Assembly: GCA_963678925.1 (NCBI GenBank)
Contig: OY787533.1
Location: forward strand, 2,294,001-2,358,000
Direction of reading: 5' to 3'
Length of the DNA stretch: 64,000 nt
Source: G963665925 sp963678925
GTDB taxonomy: Bacteria > Bacillota > Clostridia > Peptostreptococcales > Acidaminobacteraceae
Within the stretch, counting starts at the first letter, position 1. The number at the start of each line of letters is the position of its first letter. This document shows, one piece after another, positions 1 through 9,980 of the stretch. The position numbers and the translations under genes are program-made. The notes beneath the pieces were generated by a model that did no database searches, was not told the DNA's origin, and was given only the letters and a program-made list of their open reading frames with translations.

Positions 1-1644
<1,644 letters not shown>

Positions 1645-1727
1645 TAAGAATTTGGGTCAAAACCAAAGTGAAACATACGTCTTTTAAGATCATGTGCAGT
1701 TTTGAAGGAGCAATTCTTCATAAGAAA

Positions 1728-1843
1728 TCCGGTGACGATGGCGAAGAGGTCACACCTGTTCCCATTCCGAACACAGCAGTTAAGCTCTTCTGCGCCGATG
1801 GTACTTGGGGGGAAGCCCCCTGGGAGAGTAGGTCGTCGCCGGT
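1728..1843 (+). rRNA. rrf: 5S ribosomal RNA
   Basis: About 116 nt beginning near CCGGTGACGATGG and ending near GTCGTCGCCGG, which pair to form helix I. The internal CCCATTCCGAACACAG block is the classic 5S loop. It follows 23S by about 85 nt and precedes the tRNA cluster, the usual order in a clostridial rrn operon. Exact ends are approximate by a base or two. Confidence 0.95.
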
Positions 1844-1853
1844 TTCGAAATGT

Positions 1854-1928
1854 TCCAAGGTAGCTCAATGGTGGAGCAACCGGCTGTTAACCGGTAGGCT
1901 GTGGGTTCGAGTCCCACCCTTGGAGCCA
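1854..1928 (+). tRNA. tRNA-Asn (GTT)
   Basis: Acceptor TCCAAGG pairs with CCTTGGA, the discriminator is G and CCA is encoded. The anticodon loop reads CTGTTAA, giving anticodon GTT. First tRNA of a seven-gene cluster downstream of the rRNA genes. Confidence 0.97.
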
Positions 1929-1939
1929 TTTGAATGCTA

Positions 1940-2014
1940 GGCCCCTTGGTCAAGCGGTTAAGACACCGCCCTTTCACGGCGGTAACGGGGGTTCGATTCC
2001 CCCAGGGGTCACCA
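1940..2014 (+). tRNA. tRNA-Glu (TTC)
   Basis: Acceptor GGCCCCT pairs with AGGGGTC (one G-T pair), discriminator A, encoded CCA. The anticodon loop carries TTC between CCGCC and GGCGG stem strands. Confidence 0.97.
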
Positions 2015-2063
2015 TTACTTATTTTAATAAGTTCCAGATGAAGGCTTTAAGTCTTCGAAAAGT

Positions 2064-2139
2064 GGGAGTATAGCTCAGCTGGGAGAGCATCTGCCTTACA
2101 AGCAGAGGGTCATAGGTTCGAGCCCTATTACTCCCACCA
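2064..2139 (+). tRNA. tRNA-Val (TAC)
   Basis: Acceptor GGGAGTA pairs with TACTCCC, discriminator A, encoded CCA. Anticodon loop CTTACAA gives TAC. Standard D and T arms (GGTTCGAGCC) are visible. Confidence 0.97.
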
Positions 2140-2142
2140 TAT

Positions 2143-2227
2143 GCGGGTGTGGCGGAATTGGCAGACGCGCCAGATTTAGGTTCTGGTGTCAATAGACGTG
2201 GGGGTTCAAGTCCCTCCACCCGCACCA
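2143..2227 (+). tRNA. tRNA-Leu (TAG)
   Basis: Acceptor GCGGGTG pairs with CACCCGC, encoded CCA, and a long variable arm typical of class II tRNAs. Anticodon stem CCAGA/TCTGG encloses a loop with TAG. Confidence 0.96.
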
Positions 2228-2234
2228 CAATTTT

Positions 2235-2309
2235 GCGGAAGTGGCTCAGTGGTAGAGCATCGCCTTGCCAAGGCGAGGGTCGCGAGTTCGAATCTCGTCT
2301 TCCGCTCCA
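2235..2309 (+). tRNA. tRNA-Gly (GCC)
   Basis: Acceptor GCGGAAG pairs with CTTCCGC, discriminator T, encoded CCA. Anticodon loop CTTGCCAAG gives GCC. Confidence 0.97.
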
Positions 2310-2318
2310 ATAAAAAAC

Positions 2319-2407
2319 GGAGAGGTACCGAAGTGGTCATAACGGGGCGGTCTTGAAAACCGTTAGGGGGCAACCCCACGTGGGTTCGAATCCCACCCTC
2401 TCCGCCA
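2319..2407 (+). tRNA. tRNA-Ser (TGA)
   Basis: Acceptor GGAGAGG pairs with CCTCTCC, discriminator G, encoded CCA, and a long variable arm. Anticodon loop CTTGAAA gives TGA. Confidence 0.96.
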
Positions 2408-2429
2408 TTTTATTTAAGTTGAAAGACTT

Positions 2430-2505
2430 GCCCAGATAGCTCAGTCGGTAGAGCAGGGGACTGAAAATCCCCGTGTCGGTGGTTCGATTCCGCCTCTGGG
2501 CACCA
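2430..2505 (+). tRNA. tRNA-Phe (GAA)
   Basis: Acceptor GCCCAGA pairs with TCTGGGC, discriminator A, encoded CCA. Anticodon loop CTGAAAA gives GAA. Last gene of the rRNA/tRNA block; a terminator-like hairpin starts six bases later. Confidence 0.97.
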
Positions 2506-2510
2506 AATCA

Positions 2511-2550
2511 AAAGCTGTTTACAGATATATACTGTAGACAGCTTTATTTG
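2511..2550 (+). terminator. hairpin ending the rRNA/tRNA transcript
   Basis: AAAGCTGT-T-TACAG and CTGTA-G-ACAGCTTT form a long stem around ATATATA, followed by a short T-rich stretch (ATTTG). Position directly after tRNA-Phe suggests the terminator of the stable-RNA operon. The T-run is modest. Confidence 0.6.
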
Positions 2551-2717
2551 CATATGTGGATATTCGGAAAAAATTTTAAACTTTAAAAATAGTAATGATT
2601 CAAAATATCGGATAATCCTGTCATTTATCATTTTGGACGTGTGATTTTATGCTAAAATGAATAAAATGTACATAATTATACTGGAATTTGATAAGAAGAG
2701 GGCCAGGAGGGGTGTAA

Positions 2718-3830
2718 ATGCATATAGTAGATGTAAATTTACCCAATTCACCGTATAAAATACATATTGAAGAAGGGTTGCTCGACACATTGGGAAATCA
2801 TGTGGAGGCGTATTACTCGGGAAAACGCATTTCAGTCATAACCGATGAAACGGTCGCAGGTTATTATCTGGAAACCGTTACAAATACACTTGCTGAATCA
2901 GGCTTTGAGGTAACACCTTTCATTGTCCAGCCAGGTGAATCCAGTAAGAGCTTTAAGGTTTTTGAAAAACTGACTGAAGACCTTGCGCAGTCTGGCCATC
3001 AAAGAACGGATCTCATACTTGCTCTGGGCGGCGGTGTTGTTGGCGATCTTGCAGGATTTACAGCGGCAAGCTATTTGAGAGGTGTACCATTCATACAGGT
3101 TCCGACGAGTCTTCTTGCCCAAATCGACAGCAGTGTCGGCGGTAAAACGGGAATCAATATCAGTGCAGGCAAAAATCTGGTGGGGGCAATCTACCAGCCA
3201 AAAGCGGTGCTGATCGACCCTAAAACACTGGATACGCTTTCCAGAAAATATCTACGTGATGGTATCGGTGAGGCTTTGAAATATGGATTTATAGACAGGC
3301 CGGATCTGCTTGATTTATTTGAAGGCATTGCTGCTGAAGTGCGGAGGAATGATTCGAATCCTCAGGTGGCCTTTGATAAGGTTCTTGAAAAAAGAAGCGC
3401 TCTTATTCGAATCTGTTGTGAATCCAAACGCGATTTTGTTATGGAAGATGAGCGCGACTTTGGAAGAAGAATGATTTTGAATTATGGACATACCTTGGGA
3501 CATGCCATTGAGAGACAGCATGGCTATAAGAAATATACACATGGTGAAGCTGTGGCTATGGGCATGTATTTCATGCAGCAGATCAGCGAACATCATGGAA
3601 TGACAGATGCTGGGCTTACTGATAAGATAAAGAATCTGCTTGTGGCGTTTGAACTCTTCAACATGGACATGAAAGAGGGGTACGAGAACTGGATAGATGC
3701 TGTTGCCAAGGACAAGAAAAACTTGAACAGCAGGCTTAATATTATACTTGTGAAAGAGCCGGGGTCTCCGCTGGTACACGGGACGACTTCCGAGGCATTT
3801 CAAACGATGCTGAAAGAAGGTTTAAAATGA
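2718..3830 (+). CDS. aroB: 3-dehydroquinate synthase
   Basis: Cyclises DAHP to 3-dehydroquinate, the second step of the shikimate pathway, using NAD and a divalent metal in the cytoplasm. The 370-residue product has the family length. The glycine-rich NAD loop GGGVVGDLAGF lies near residues 98-108, and metal ligands are expected in RDGIGEALKYG, LNYGHTLGHAIE and HGEAVAMGM, all present. The ATG follows AGGAGG with an 8-base spacer. Its stop overlaps the next start (ATGA), so translation with aroA is probably coupled. First gene of an aroB-aroA-aroC-chorismate mutase operon; aroD, aroE and aroK are not in this window. Confidence 0.96.
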   Translation: MHIVDVNLPNSPYKIHIEEGLLDTLGNHVEAYYSGKRISVITDETVAGYYLETVTNTLAESGFEVTPFIVQPGESSKSFKVFEKLTEDLAQSGHQRTDLILALGGGVVGDLAGFTAASYLRGVPFIQVPTSLLAQIDSSVGGKTGINISAGKNLVGAIYQPKAVLIDPKTLDTLSRKYLRDGIGEALKYGFIDRPDLLDLFEGIAAEVRRNDSNPQVAFDKVLEKRSALIRICCESKRDFVMEDERDFGRRMILNYGHTLGHAIERQHGYKKYTHGEAVAMGMYFMQQISEHHGMTDAGLTDKIKNLLVAFELFNMDMKEGYENWIDAVAKDKKNLNSRLNIILVKEPGSPLVHGTTSEAFQTMLKEGLK

Positions 3831-5107
3831 GTCAAATAACAATAGAATCGGCGAAACTGGGCGGTGTTGTCATCGCACCACCTTCAAAAAGCCTGAGTCA
3901 CAGGGTTATGATTGCCGCTGCGCTCAGCGGCGGTGAGTCTGAAATATGCGGTATGAAGGAATCTGTCGATATTCGGGCAACAAAAACATGCCTTGAAACA
4001 CTGGGGGCTAAAATAGGACTCAACAACGGTTGCATGACGGTAACAGGTATTGGGCGTCCTACAGATTTGCTCGATACGACCATGTTCTGCGAGGAATCGG
4101 GATCAACACTCCGATTCATGATCCCAATTGCAGCACTCACAGGCAAGTTCGTGCGTTTTGAAGGAAAGGGAAAGCTTGTAACACGTCCTATTGATCCGTA
4201 TTTTGATGTGTTTGACAAGTCTGAGATTTCCTATGAATACGATAACGCGCTGCCACTGATTATAAAGGGTGCCTTAAAACCTGGAAACTATGAACTCCCG
4301 GGTCATATCAGCTCGCAGTTTGTAACAGGTCTTCTGATGTCCTTGCCCCTGCTTGAGGGTGCGTCTGAAATCAAGATGACTTCAAAACTGGAATCCAGAG
4401 ATTATGTGGATTTGACACTTGATGTCATGAAGGATTTTGGCGTTGAAGTGGACAACAATGACTACCGTTCATTCCGAATTGAAGGCAATCAGAAATACCA
4501 GGCGAAAAACACAGTCGTTGAGGGGGATTACTCCCAGATGGCTTTTTGGGCAGTCGCAGGTACAATCGGTTCCAATCCGATTATTATAGAGAATGCTGGT
4601 AAAAATACGAATCAGGGAGATGCAAGAATCTTTGAAATCATTTCTGAAATGGGCGGGTCTGTAGAGTATGGCGAACACAGCATTCGAGTTTCTCCTGCTA
4701 AAACACAGAACGTTGAGATCAACGTGAGTGAAATCCCAGATTTGGTGCCCATACTCGCTGTACTGGGTACTTTCAGCGAAGGAACCATGCGTATAAGCGG
4801 CGGCGAGCGTGTTAGACTTAAGGAATCCGATAGACTTAAGGCGATTGCAACAGAGCTCAATAAGCTGGGAGCTCAAATTGAAGAAACACCAGACGGTCTG
4901 ATTATTCAAGGGGTTGCATCGCTGCGCGGCGGTAATGTAGAAGGCTGGAATGATCACCGAATTGTTATGGCAGCTTCCATTGCTGCAATTAGATGCGACA
5001 GTCCTCTTTCTATAGAAGGTTGGAAGGCGATTAACAAATCGTATCCGGAGTTCTTTAAGGATTACCAAAATTTAGGGGGTGTTGTCAATGAACGGAACTT
5101 GGGGTAA
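3827..5107 (+). CDS. aroA: 3-phosphoshikimate 1-carboxyvinyltransferase (EPSP synthase)
   Basis: Transfers the enolpyruvyl group of phosphoenolpyruvate to shikimate 3-phosphate. The 426-residue protein shows the N-terminal PPSKSLSHR shikimate-phosphate site near residue 18, EESGSTLRFM near 88, the RLKESDRLKAIA PEP-binding segment near 336 and the late DHRIVMA motif near 383. The catalytic Asp is expected in IPDLVPILAV. The start is fixed by the 4-base ATGA overlap with aroB. The end overlaps aroC by 20 bases. The family is very well conserved, so the call is firm; the herbicide class cannot be decided reliably by eye. Confidence 0.96.
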   Translation: MSQITIESAKLGGVVIAPPSKSLSHRVMIAAALSGGESEICGMKESVDIRATKTCLETLGAKIGLNNGCMTVTGIGRPTDLLDTTMFCEESGSTLRFMIPIAALTGKFVRFEGKGKLVTRPIDPYFDVFDKSEISYEYDNALPLIIKGALKPGNYELPGHISSQFVTGLLMSLPLLEGASEIKMTSKLESRDYVDLTLDVMKDFGVEVDNNDYRSFRIEGNQKYQAKNTVVEGDYSQMAFWAVAGTIGSNPIIIENAGKNTNQGDARIFEIISEMGGSVEYGEHSIRVSPAKTQNVEINVSEIPDLVPILAVLGTFSEGTMRISGGERVRLKESDRLKAIATELNKLGAQIEETPDGLIIQGVASLRGGNVEGWNDHRIVMAASIAAIRCDSPLSIEGWKAINKSYPEFFKDYQNLGGVVNERNLG

Positions 5108-6182
5108 TGCACTGGGACTGACAATTTACGGAGAATCCCATGGAAGTGGACTGGGTGTGGTCATAAACAATTTGCCGCCTGGAATCAAGCTTGACATGGA
5201 TCGTATTCGAATGGAAATGGATAGAAGAAAACCCGGCACTTCGAAAATGGCGACACCGAGAAAAGAAGCAGATGCCTTTGAAATTTTGAGCGGCTACTTT
5301 GAAGAGCACACAACGGGTGCGCCGCTTGCCATCCTGATCAGAAATACGAATCAGAGATCCAAGGATTACTCAAAAGTCAAGAACATTCTTAGACCTGGAC
5401 ATGCCGACTGGACTGCATATGAAAAGTACAATGGCTTCCAGGATTATAGAGGCGGAGGACACTTTAGCGGTAGACTCACTGCTGGGATTGTCTTTGCAGG
5501 CGCGGTCGCACAGCAAATTCTCCTTAAAAAAGGTATTGCTGTGGGCGCGGCAGTCAAGGCGATTGGTCCGATCGAGGCAGATCCGCTTTCCCTGAAAGAG
5601 GTTATGGCATTAGATTTTGAAAACTGGAAAAGGGAAAAACTGCCGGTTATTAATGCAGATAAGACACAAGCTATGATGGACGCCATTGAAGCTGCGCGTA
5701 TGCGTCAGGATTCCATCGGCGGTAAAATCTACGCTGCTGCAAAGGGTGTTCCTGCAGGTTTGGGCCAGCCATTTTTCCACTCGGTTGAAAGTAAAATTGC
5801 CCATATCATGTTTTCTGTACCTGCAGTAAAAGGGATAGAATTTGGTGCAGGCTTTGAACTCGCCCATATGCTCGGCAGTGAAGCAAACGATCCTATTTAT
5901 GAAGAAAAGGGTCAGGTGTTGTCGAAGACCAATAATAACGGCGGGATTCTTGGCGGAATCACCAACGGTATGCCACTGGAACTGAGTGTTGTCATAAAGC
6001 CGACGCCATCCATAGGCATTTCCCAGGAAACAATTGATATCGAGACAAAAGAAGCTATCATGCATGGCGTTGAAGGGCGACATGATCCGTGTATCTTGCC
6101 AAGAGCGGTACCAGTTATTGAGTCTGTACTGGCGATTGCCCTGCTGGATCTTCTGATGGAGGATGGCCAAAAGTTTGATTAG
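5088..6182 (+). CDS. aroC: chorismate synthase
   Basis: Eliminates phosphate from EPSP to form chorismate with reduced FMN as cofactor. The signature YGESHGSGLGVVI is at residues 11-23, LRPGHADWTAYEKY lies near 103, and RHDPCILPRAVPV near the C terminus; 364 residues is the usual length. An in-frame GTG exists nine bases earlier, but the ATG at 5088 has a TTAGGGGG ribosome site at the right distance, so it is preferred. It overlaps aroA by 20 bases and is the third member of the aro operon. Confidence 0.96.
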   Translation: MNGTWGNALGLTIYGESHGSGLGVVINNLPPGIKLDMDRIRMEMDRRKPGTSKMATPRKEADAFEILSGYFEEHTTGAPLAILIRNTNQRSKDYSKVKNILRPGHADWTAYEKYNGFQDYRGGGHFSGRLTAGIVFAGAVAQQILLKKGIAVGAAVKAIGPIEADPLSLKEVMALDFENWKREKLPVINADKTQAMMDAIEAARMRQDSIGGKIYAAAKGVPAGLGQPFFHSVESKIAHIMFSVPAVKGIEFGAGFELAHMLGSEANDPIYEEKGQVLSKTNNNGGILGGITNGMPLELSVVIKPTPSIGISQETIDIETKEAIMHGVEGRHDPCILPRAVPVIESVLAIALLDLLMEDGQKFD

Positions 6183-6225
6183 ACGAAGCTGTTATGTAGG
6201 AAAATTAGAAAGATAAGGTGGTTCC

Positions 6226-6504
6226 ATGGAATTGGAAACATTCAGAAAAGAAATCGATAGAATAGATGCGGAGCTGGTGGCGCTCCTTTTGGAACGTATG
6301 AAGCTCTCTGAAGATATTGCAGCTTTAAAGATTATGGAAGGGATGGCCGTGCGCGATGAAGCGCGGGAGAAGGCGCTTCTTGAGAACCGCTCGAGTCATG
6401 CCGATTCGGAAGTGAAAAGGCAGGCGGTCAGAGAGGTGTTTGAAGCCATTCTGAAAGCAAGCCGCAATGTACAGCACACCCTTATGGGGACAGATGAGGC
6501 CTAG
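6226..6504 (+). CDS. chorismate mutase, AroQ type, single domain
   Basis: Rearranges chorismate to prephenate on the way to phenylalanine and tyrosine. At 92 residues it is a stand-alone all-helical AroQ domain: it opens with LETFRKEIDRIDAELVALLLERMKLSEDIAALK, whose Arg/Lys/Asp/Glu pattern matches the family. There is no prephenate dehydratase or DAHP synthase fused to it. The ATG follows ATAAGGTGG. It lies 43 bases after aroC and before a terminator, so it ends the aromatic operon. Confidence 0.88.
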   Translation: MELETFRKEIDRIDAELVALLLERMKLSEDIAALKIMEGMAVRDEAREKALLENRSSHADSEVKRQAVREVFEAILKASRNVQHTLMGTDEA

Positions 6505-6550
6505 TTGTCCAATCGTCATTTTCAGAGGACATATGAGTTCGCATGGAGAT

Positions 6551-6584
6551 TAAAAGCAGCCTGAAATCAGACTGCTTTTTTTGT
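6551..6584 (+). terminator. terminator of the aro operon
   Basis: AAAAGCAG-C-CTG and CAG-A-CTGCTTTT pair around AAAT, followed by a T-run. It lies between the chorismate mutase and the convergent EamA gene, and its T-run runs close to the stop of the latter, so it may serve both strands. Confidence 0.8.
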
Positions 6585-7511
6585 ACGTTTATTTTTCCGC
6601 TGTGGTATATTGACCAGGAGTATGCCTGAAGAAACCAGCAGTAGTGAGAAAAGAGTTTCAGAGCTGAGGGTCTCGCCAGGAATGAAGAAGGCGGAGAGCA
6701 TGGATCCCCAGATTGGAATTTGGAACTTGTAAATGGACACCTTGCTGATGGCATTGTTTTTCAAAAGGGTGAACCATATGCCGAATCCAGCGGATGAAAT
6801 CAGGGCAAGGTGGAGAAAAATCGGAACAATATCCCCAGTCAGGTGGATGACATTACCGCCAAGCTTCAGCCAGGAAAATGCAATCATTGTACTTGATCCA
6901 ATAAACATCTGATAGCAGGTCATGATGACGGTGTCGAGCTTTCCGGAAAGCTCCTTCGCCATGATGGACGAGACAGCACCCGTGAGTGCAGCCAGTACGA
7001 GCAGGCCTTCACCCCAGAAGGAAAATCCGCCATCAATCGGGCCTTTTGCAAGATTGATATAGATGACCCCTAAGAAACCTAAGGAGAGTCCGGCCCACTT
7101 CTGCTTTGTCATTTTGTCATTAGCATAGTAGAAATGGGGTAAGACTATGGAGAAGAAGGTCCCCAGTGAGGTCATAATAGACCCTTTCACACCGGTTGTA
7201 TTTGAGAGTCCATTATAGAAAAACAAATACTGCAGTGATGTCTGAACCAGCCCCAGTGCAACTAGGGGCAGTATGACCGATTTGTCGATTCTCAGCGAGC
7301 GCTTTGTGGCCAGAATAAAGACGAGCAGGTAAGTTGCGGCTAGGAAGAAGCGGTAACCTGCAAACTGGAGCTTTACGGCAAAGCCCGCACTGCCGATATC
7401 GAGGGCTGCATAGCTCACTTTCAGAGCTGGAAATGCGCTGCCCCAGAGGATGCAAGAAAATGTTGCGAGTATGAAAATCACGGCAGGATGCCTGTAGAAT
7501 TTTTCTGACAT
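6567..7511 (-). CDS. EamA/DMT-family membrane transporter
   Basis: A 314-residue, very hydrophobic protein with about ten predicted membrane helices in two halves, as in the EamA drug/metabolite transporter superfamily. The first half holds the typical LWGSAFPALKVSY segment; the second half has the usual GAVSSIMAKELSGK and PIWGSMLSAFFIPGE segments. It probably exports a metabolite; the substrate cannot be read from sequence. The ATG at 7511 is favoured over one nine bases upstream, because AAGGATGG then sits 7 bases away. It is convergent with the aro operon and divergent from cdaA. Confidence 0.85.
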   Translation of the reverse strand: MSEKFYRHPAVIFILATFSCILWGSAFPALKVSYAALDIGSAGFAVKLQFAGYRFFLAATYLLVFILATKRSLRIDKSVILPLVALGLVQTSLQYLFFYNGLSNTTGVKGSIMTSLGTFFSIVLPHFYYANDKMTKQKWAGLSLGFLGVIYINLAKGPIDGGFSFWGEGLLVLAALTGAVSSIMAKELSGKLDTVIMTCYQMFIGSSTMIAFSWLKLGGNVIHLTGDIVPIFLHLALISSAGFGIWFTLLKNNAISKVSIYKFQIPIWGSMLSAFFIPGETLSSETLFSLLLVSSGILLVNIPQRKNKRTKKAV

Positions 7512-7543
7512 AAGTACCATCCTTTTTCAATAAAACTGTAACT

Positions 7544-7565
7544 ATTGTGATGTTGTTTTCACAAT
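7544..7565. promoter_or_regulatory. inverted repeat between eamA and cdaA
   Basis: ATTGTGA and TCACAAT form a perfect 7-bp inverted repeat with an 8-base spacer. It lies 33 bases upstream of the EamA start and 110 bases upstream of cdaA. The half-site resembles TGTGA of Crp/Fnr-like regulators, though the spacer is longer than the usual six. A Crp/Fnr-type gene lies at 38079-38792. Function is inferred. Confidence 0.45.
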
Positions 7566-7607
7566 GCCTTTAATGTAACATTAAAATTATACTACAATTA
7601 GTACGAC

Positions 7608-7636
7608 TTGCTCTAAGAATTAACAAAATGTAGTAT
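7608..7636 (+). promoter_or_regulatory. possible sigma-A promoter of cdaA
   Basis: TTGCTC and TAGTAT are separated by 17 bases, ending about 40 bases before the cdaA start. The -10 lies within a palindromic TAGTATACTA. A weak match to consensus, offered as a candidate. Confidence 0.4.
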
Positions 7637-7674
7637 ACTATTGTAACGATAGAATATAATGAGGTGTATGTGCG

Positions 7675-8493
7675 TTGGAAACAATTATGAATATTTTCTT
7701 GAATATACGTATTCTAGATATAGTAGACATTTTCATAGTGGCATTTGTATTTTATAAGCTTCTTTCGCTCATACGTGAGACGCGTGCAGAGCAGCTTATA
7801 AAGGGCATTATCATTTTGCTGGTTGTTTCGAAGGTCAGTGAGTGGGCAAAGCTCTACGTGGTGCACTTCATACTTCAGAACACATTGACACTGGGGGTTG
7901 TTGCGCTGCTGATCGTATTCCAGCCGGAAATGCGACGTGCGCTTGAATACATAGGAAGAAGCAAGCTGCTCTCCAAGTCCTTTGCAGAAGTTGACCGCGA
8001 AATCATGCAGGAATCAGTCGATCAGGTGGTTTCAGCTGTCACAACGCTCTCAAGAGACAGAATCGGTGCACTCATCGTTCTGGAACGTGACACAGGAATC
8101 AATGATATTGTTGAGACCGGCGTTAAAATTGATGGTCATATTTCTAGCGGTTTGCTAATTAACATTTTCATTCCCAACACGCCACTGCATGATGGCGCTG
8201 TTATCGTAAGAAAAGATAAAATACTTGCAGCGGGCTGTTTTCTGCCGCTGTCTGAAAATCAGAGCTTGAGCAAGGAAATAGGAACACGGCACAGGGCTGC
8301 ACTTGGAATCTGTGAACAGTCCGATGCAGTAGTCGTCATTGTATCTGAGGAAACAGGCGCAATTTCCATTGCAATGGATGGAAAGCTGTCTCGCTTCCTT
8401 GATCCAAAGACGCTGTCCAATAAAATTATGGATGCCTACCACTCTGAAAATGGAAAAGCACTCTTGACGAAAAAATGGAGAATTGCAAAATGA
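7675..8493 (+). CDS. cdaA: diadenylate cyclase CdaA (c-di-AMP synthase)
   Basis: Makes cyclic di-AMP from two ATP; a membrane enzyme controlling potassium and osmolyte balance and wall homeostasis in Firmicutes. The 272-residue protein has three hydrophobic helices in its first 90 residues and then the DAC domain, with the catalytic DGA at 173-175 and RHR at 205-207. The start is TTG: GAGGTG lies 8 bases upstream, and the next ATG (7687) is too far. It overlaps cdaR. In most Firmicutes the operon continues to glmM; here glmM is about 13 kb further on. Confidence 0.95.
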   Translation: METIMNIFLNIRILDIVDIFIVAFVFYKLLSLIRETRAEQLIKGIIILLVVSKVSEWAKLYVVHFILQNTLTLGVVALLIVFQPEMRRALEYIGRSKLLSKSFAEVDREIMQESVDQVVSAVTTLSRDRIGALIVLERDTGINDIVETGVKIDGHISSGLLINIFIPNTPLHDGAVIVRKDKILAAGCFLPLSENQSLSKEIGTRHRAALGICEQSDAVVVIVSEETGAISIAMDGKLSRFLDPKTLSNKIMDAYHSENGKALLTKKWRIAK

Positions 8494-9887
8494 CAAAGCC
8501 GAAATGGATGAATCGTCTTGCGGAAGTTTTCAATAGCAGTCGGCTCTCCAGAAACACAGGACAAAAAATCATATCACTCCTATTTGCCATATTGTTCTGG
8601 CTGTATGTAATGGACCAGGTCAATCCGGAAATGGTCAAGGAACTCGCTAATGTACAGGTGGAGTTCCTAAATGCGGCAAGTGTCACGCAAAATGGGCTAG
8701 TCATTATGGATGAACAGGAATTTTTTGTGGATGTCAAAGTCAAAGGCAGAAGAAACGATTTGTTTGATGTCACAAATGAAGACGTTCGTGTCACTGCGGA
8801 TTTGAGTGGCTACGGTAAGGGAACAAACAGTGTTCCACTTGAGACGCGCACATTCAATGGCAGTTTTACCGTAAACGATCTGTCGCAGAAGGAAATCAAG
8901 ATCTTTTTGGATAAGGTTGTAGAAATTTCAAAACCGGTGAACATAACAGTGTCTGGAGAAATCAAGGGCGGTTATGTCAAAGGAGACTTGGAATATGCGC
9001 CAGTAGAAATTTCAGTTCGCGGACCAGAGTCCTATGTCAACACCGTTGCTATGATACAGGGTGAAATGAAAATAGACAATGCGACGGGTGCCATTGAAAA
9101 AGAACTTCCGGTAATGCCAGTCGACAATGACGGCAATGTCGTGAATGGGGTGACTTTGGGACGGGACTACGTACGCGCATCTATTGGAATTGACAAGCTG
9201 AAAACACTTGCTGTCAATGAACGTCTCAGCGGTCAGGTCGCATCGGGCTATGAGCTTGTTCGCGTTCAGATTGCACCAGCTGCGGTCACAATCAGAGGCA
9301 GTGAAAGTGATGTCGATGCCATTGAACGTCTCTATACAAAAGCAATAGACATTTCTGGAATCAGAAATACGGAAGATATTGAAGTGGACCTTGATTTGCC
9401 GGAAGGCATCACAGCACCCTATCTCAACGAGCCAGTGACGGCATCGGTGTTTGTTGAAGCCTATGAAACGAAAACATTCATCATTCCGGGCTCAGACATT
9501 CCAATTCGCAATATGGACGATGCCTTTATTGTCACACAGCGGGACATTTCTGGAACTGTGGAAGTGACCGTTCGAGATATTGAGTCGGTTATGAAGAATG
9601 TTGATGTCGATTCGCTGAATCTTTACTATGATGGGTCAAACCTCAAGCCAGGTATCGCCAATGAGGCTGTTGTCAAATTTGAGCTTGAAAACACGGTGCG
9701 CAACATCAGCATAGACTCGGACAGGGTCAGGATCCCGGTGCGGCTGAAAGAGTTGATCAACAACGGTGGTTCGGACACCCCAAGTGGGACGGATCAGCCT
9801 GAGGAAAGTCCGGGCGCTACAGACACACCAACTGACGGTGAGAATCCAACCGGGTCAGACTCAACGGGCAATGCGGAAACTCAATAA
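8490..9887 (+). CDS. cdaR: CdaR, YbbR-domain regulator of CdaA
   Basis: Membrane-anchored extracytoplasmic partner that modulates CdaA. The 465-residue protein has one membrane helix near residues 26-43 followed by repeated YbbR-type beta domains (each with the pattern VxVRGxxxxVxxIxxxxxxIDISG). It ends in a Ser/Thr/Pro/Gly-rich low-complexity tail from about residue 428, likely extracellular. An ATG lies 15 bases earlier, but the ATGA overlap with the cdaA stop and GGAGA upstream favour 8490. A strong terminator follows, so cdaA-cdaR is a two-gene unit here. Confidence 0.9.
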   Translation: MTKPKWMNRLAEVFNSSRLSRNTGQKIISLLFAILFWLYVMDQVNPEMVKELANVQVEFLNAASVTQNGLVIMDEQEFFVDVKVKGRRNDLFDVTNEDVRVTADLSGYGKGTNSVPLETRTFNGSFTVNDLSQKEIKIFLDKVVEISKPVNITVSGEIKGGYVKGDLEYAPVEISVRGPESYVNTVAMIQGEMKIDNATGAIEKELPVMPVDNDGNVVNGVTLGRDYVRASIGIDKLKTLAVNERLSGQVASGYELVRVQIAPAAVTIRGSESDVDAIERLYTKAIDISGIRNTEDIEVDLDLPEGITAPYLNEPVTASVFVEAYETKTFIIPGSDIPIRNMDDAFIVTQRDISGTVEVTVRDIESVMKNVDVDSLNLYYDGSNLKPGIANEAVVKFELENTVRNISIDSDRVRIPVRLKELINNGGSDTPSGTDQPEESPGATDTPTDGENPTGSDSTGNAETQ

Positions 9888-9897
9888 AGATATAATG

Positions 9898-9928
9898 AAA
9901 AGACTGCAAAATTTTGCAGTCTTTTTTG
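9898..9928 (+). terminator. terminator of cdaA-cdaR
   Basis: AAAGACTGCAAA and TTTGCAGTCTTT form a perfect palindromic stem with almost no loop, followed by a T-run. Classic intrinsic terminator 10 bases after cdaR. Confidence 0.88.
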
Positions 9929-9980
9929 TTTGAAGGGCCTCAAAAATGCTAAAATACATCTATGAGAGGCGAGGTGAAAT

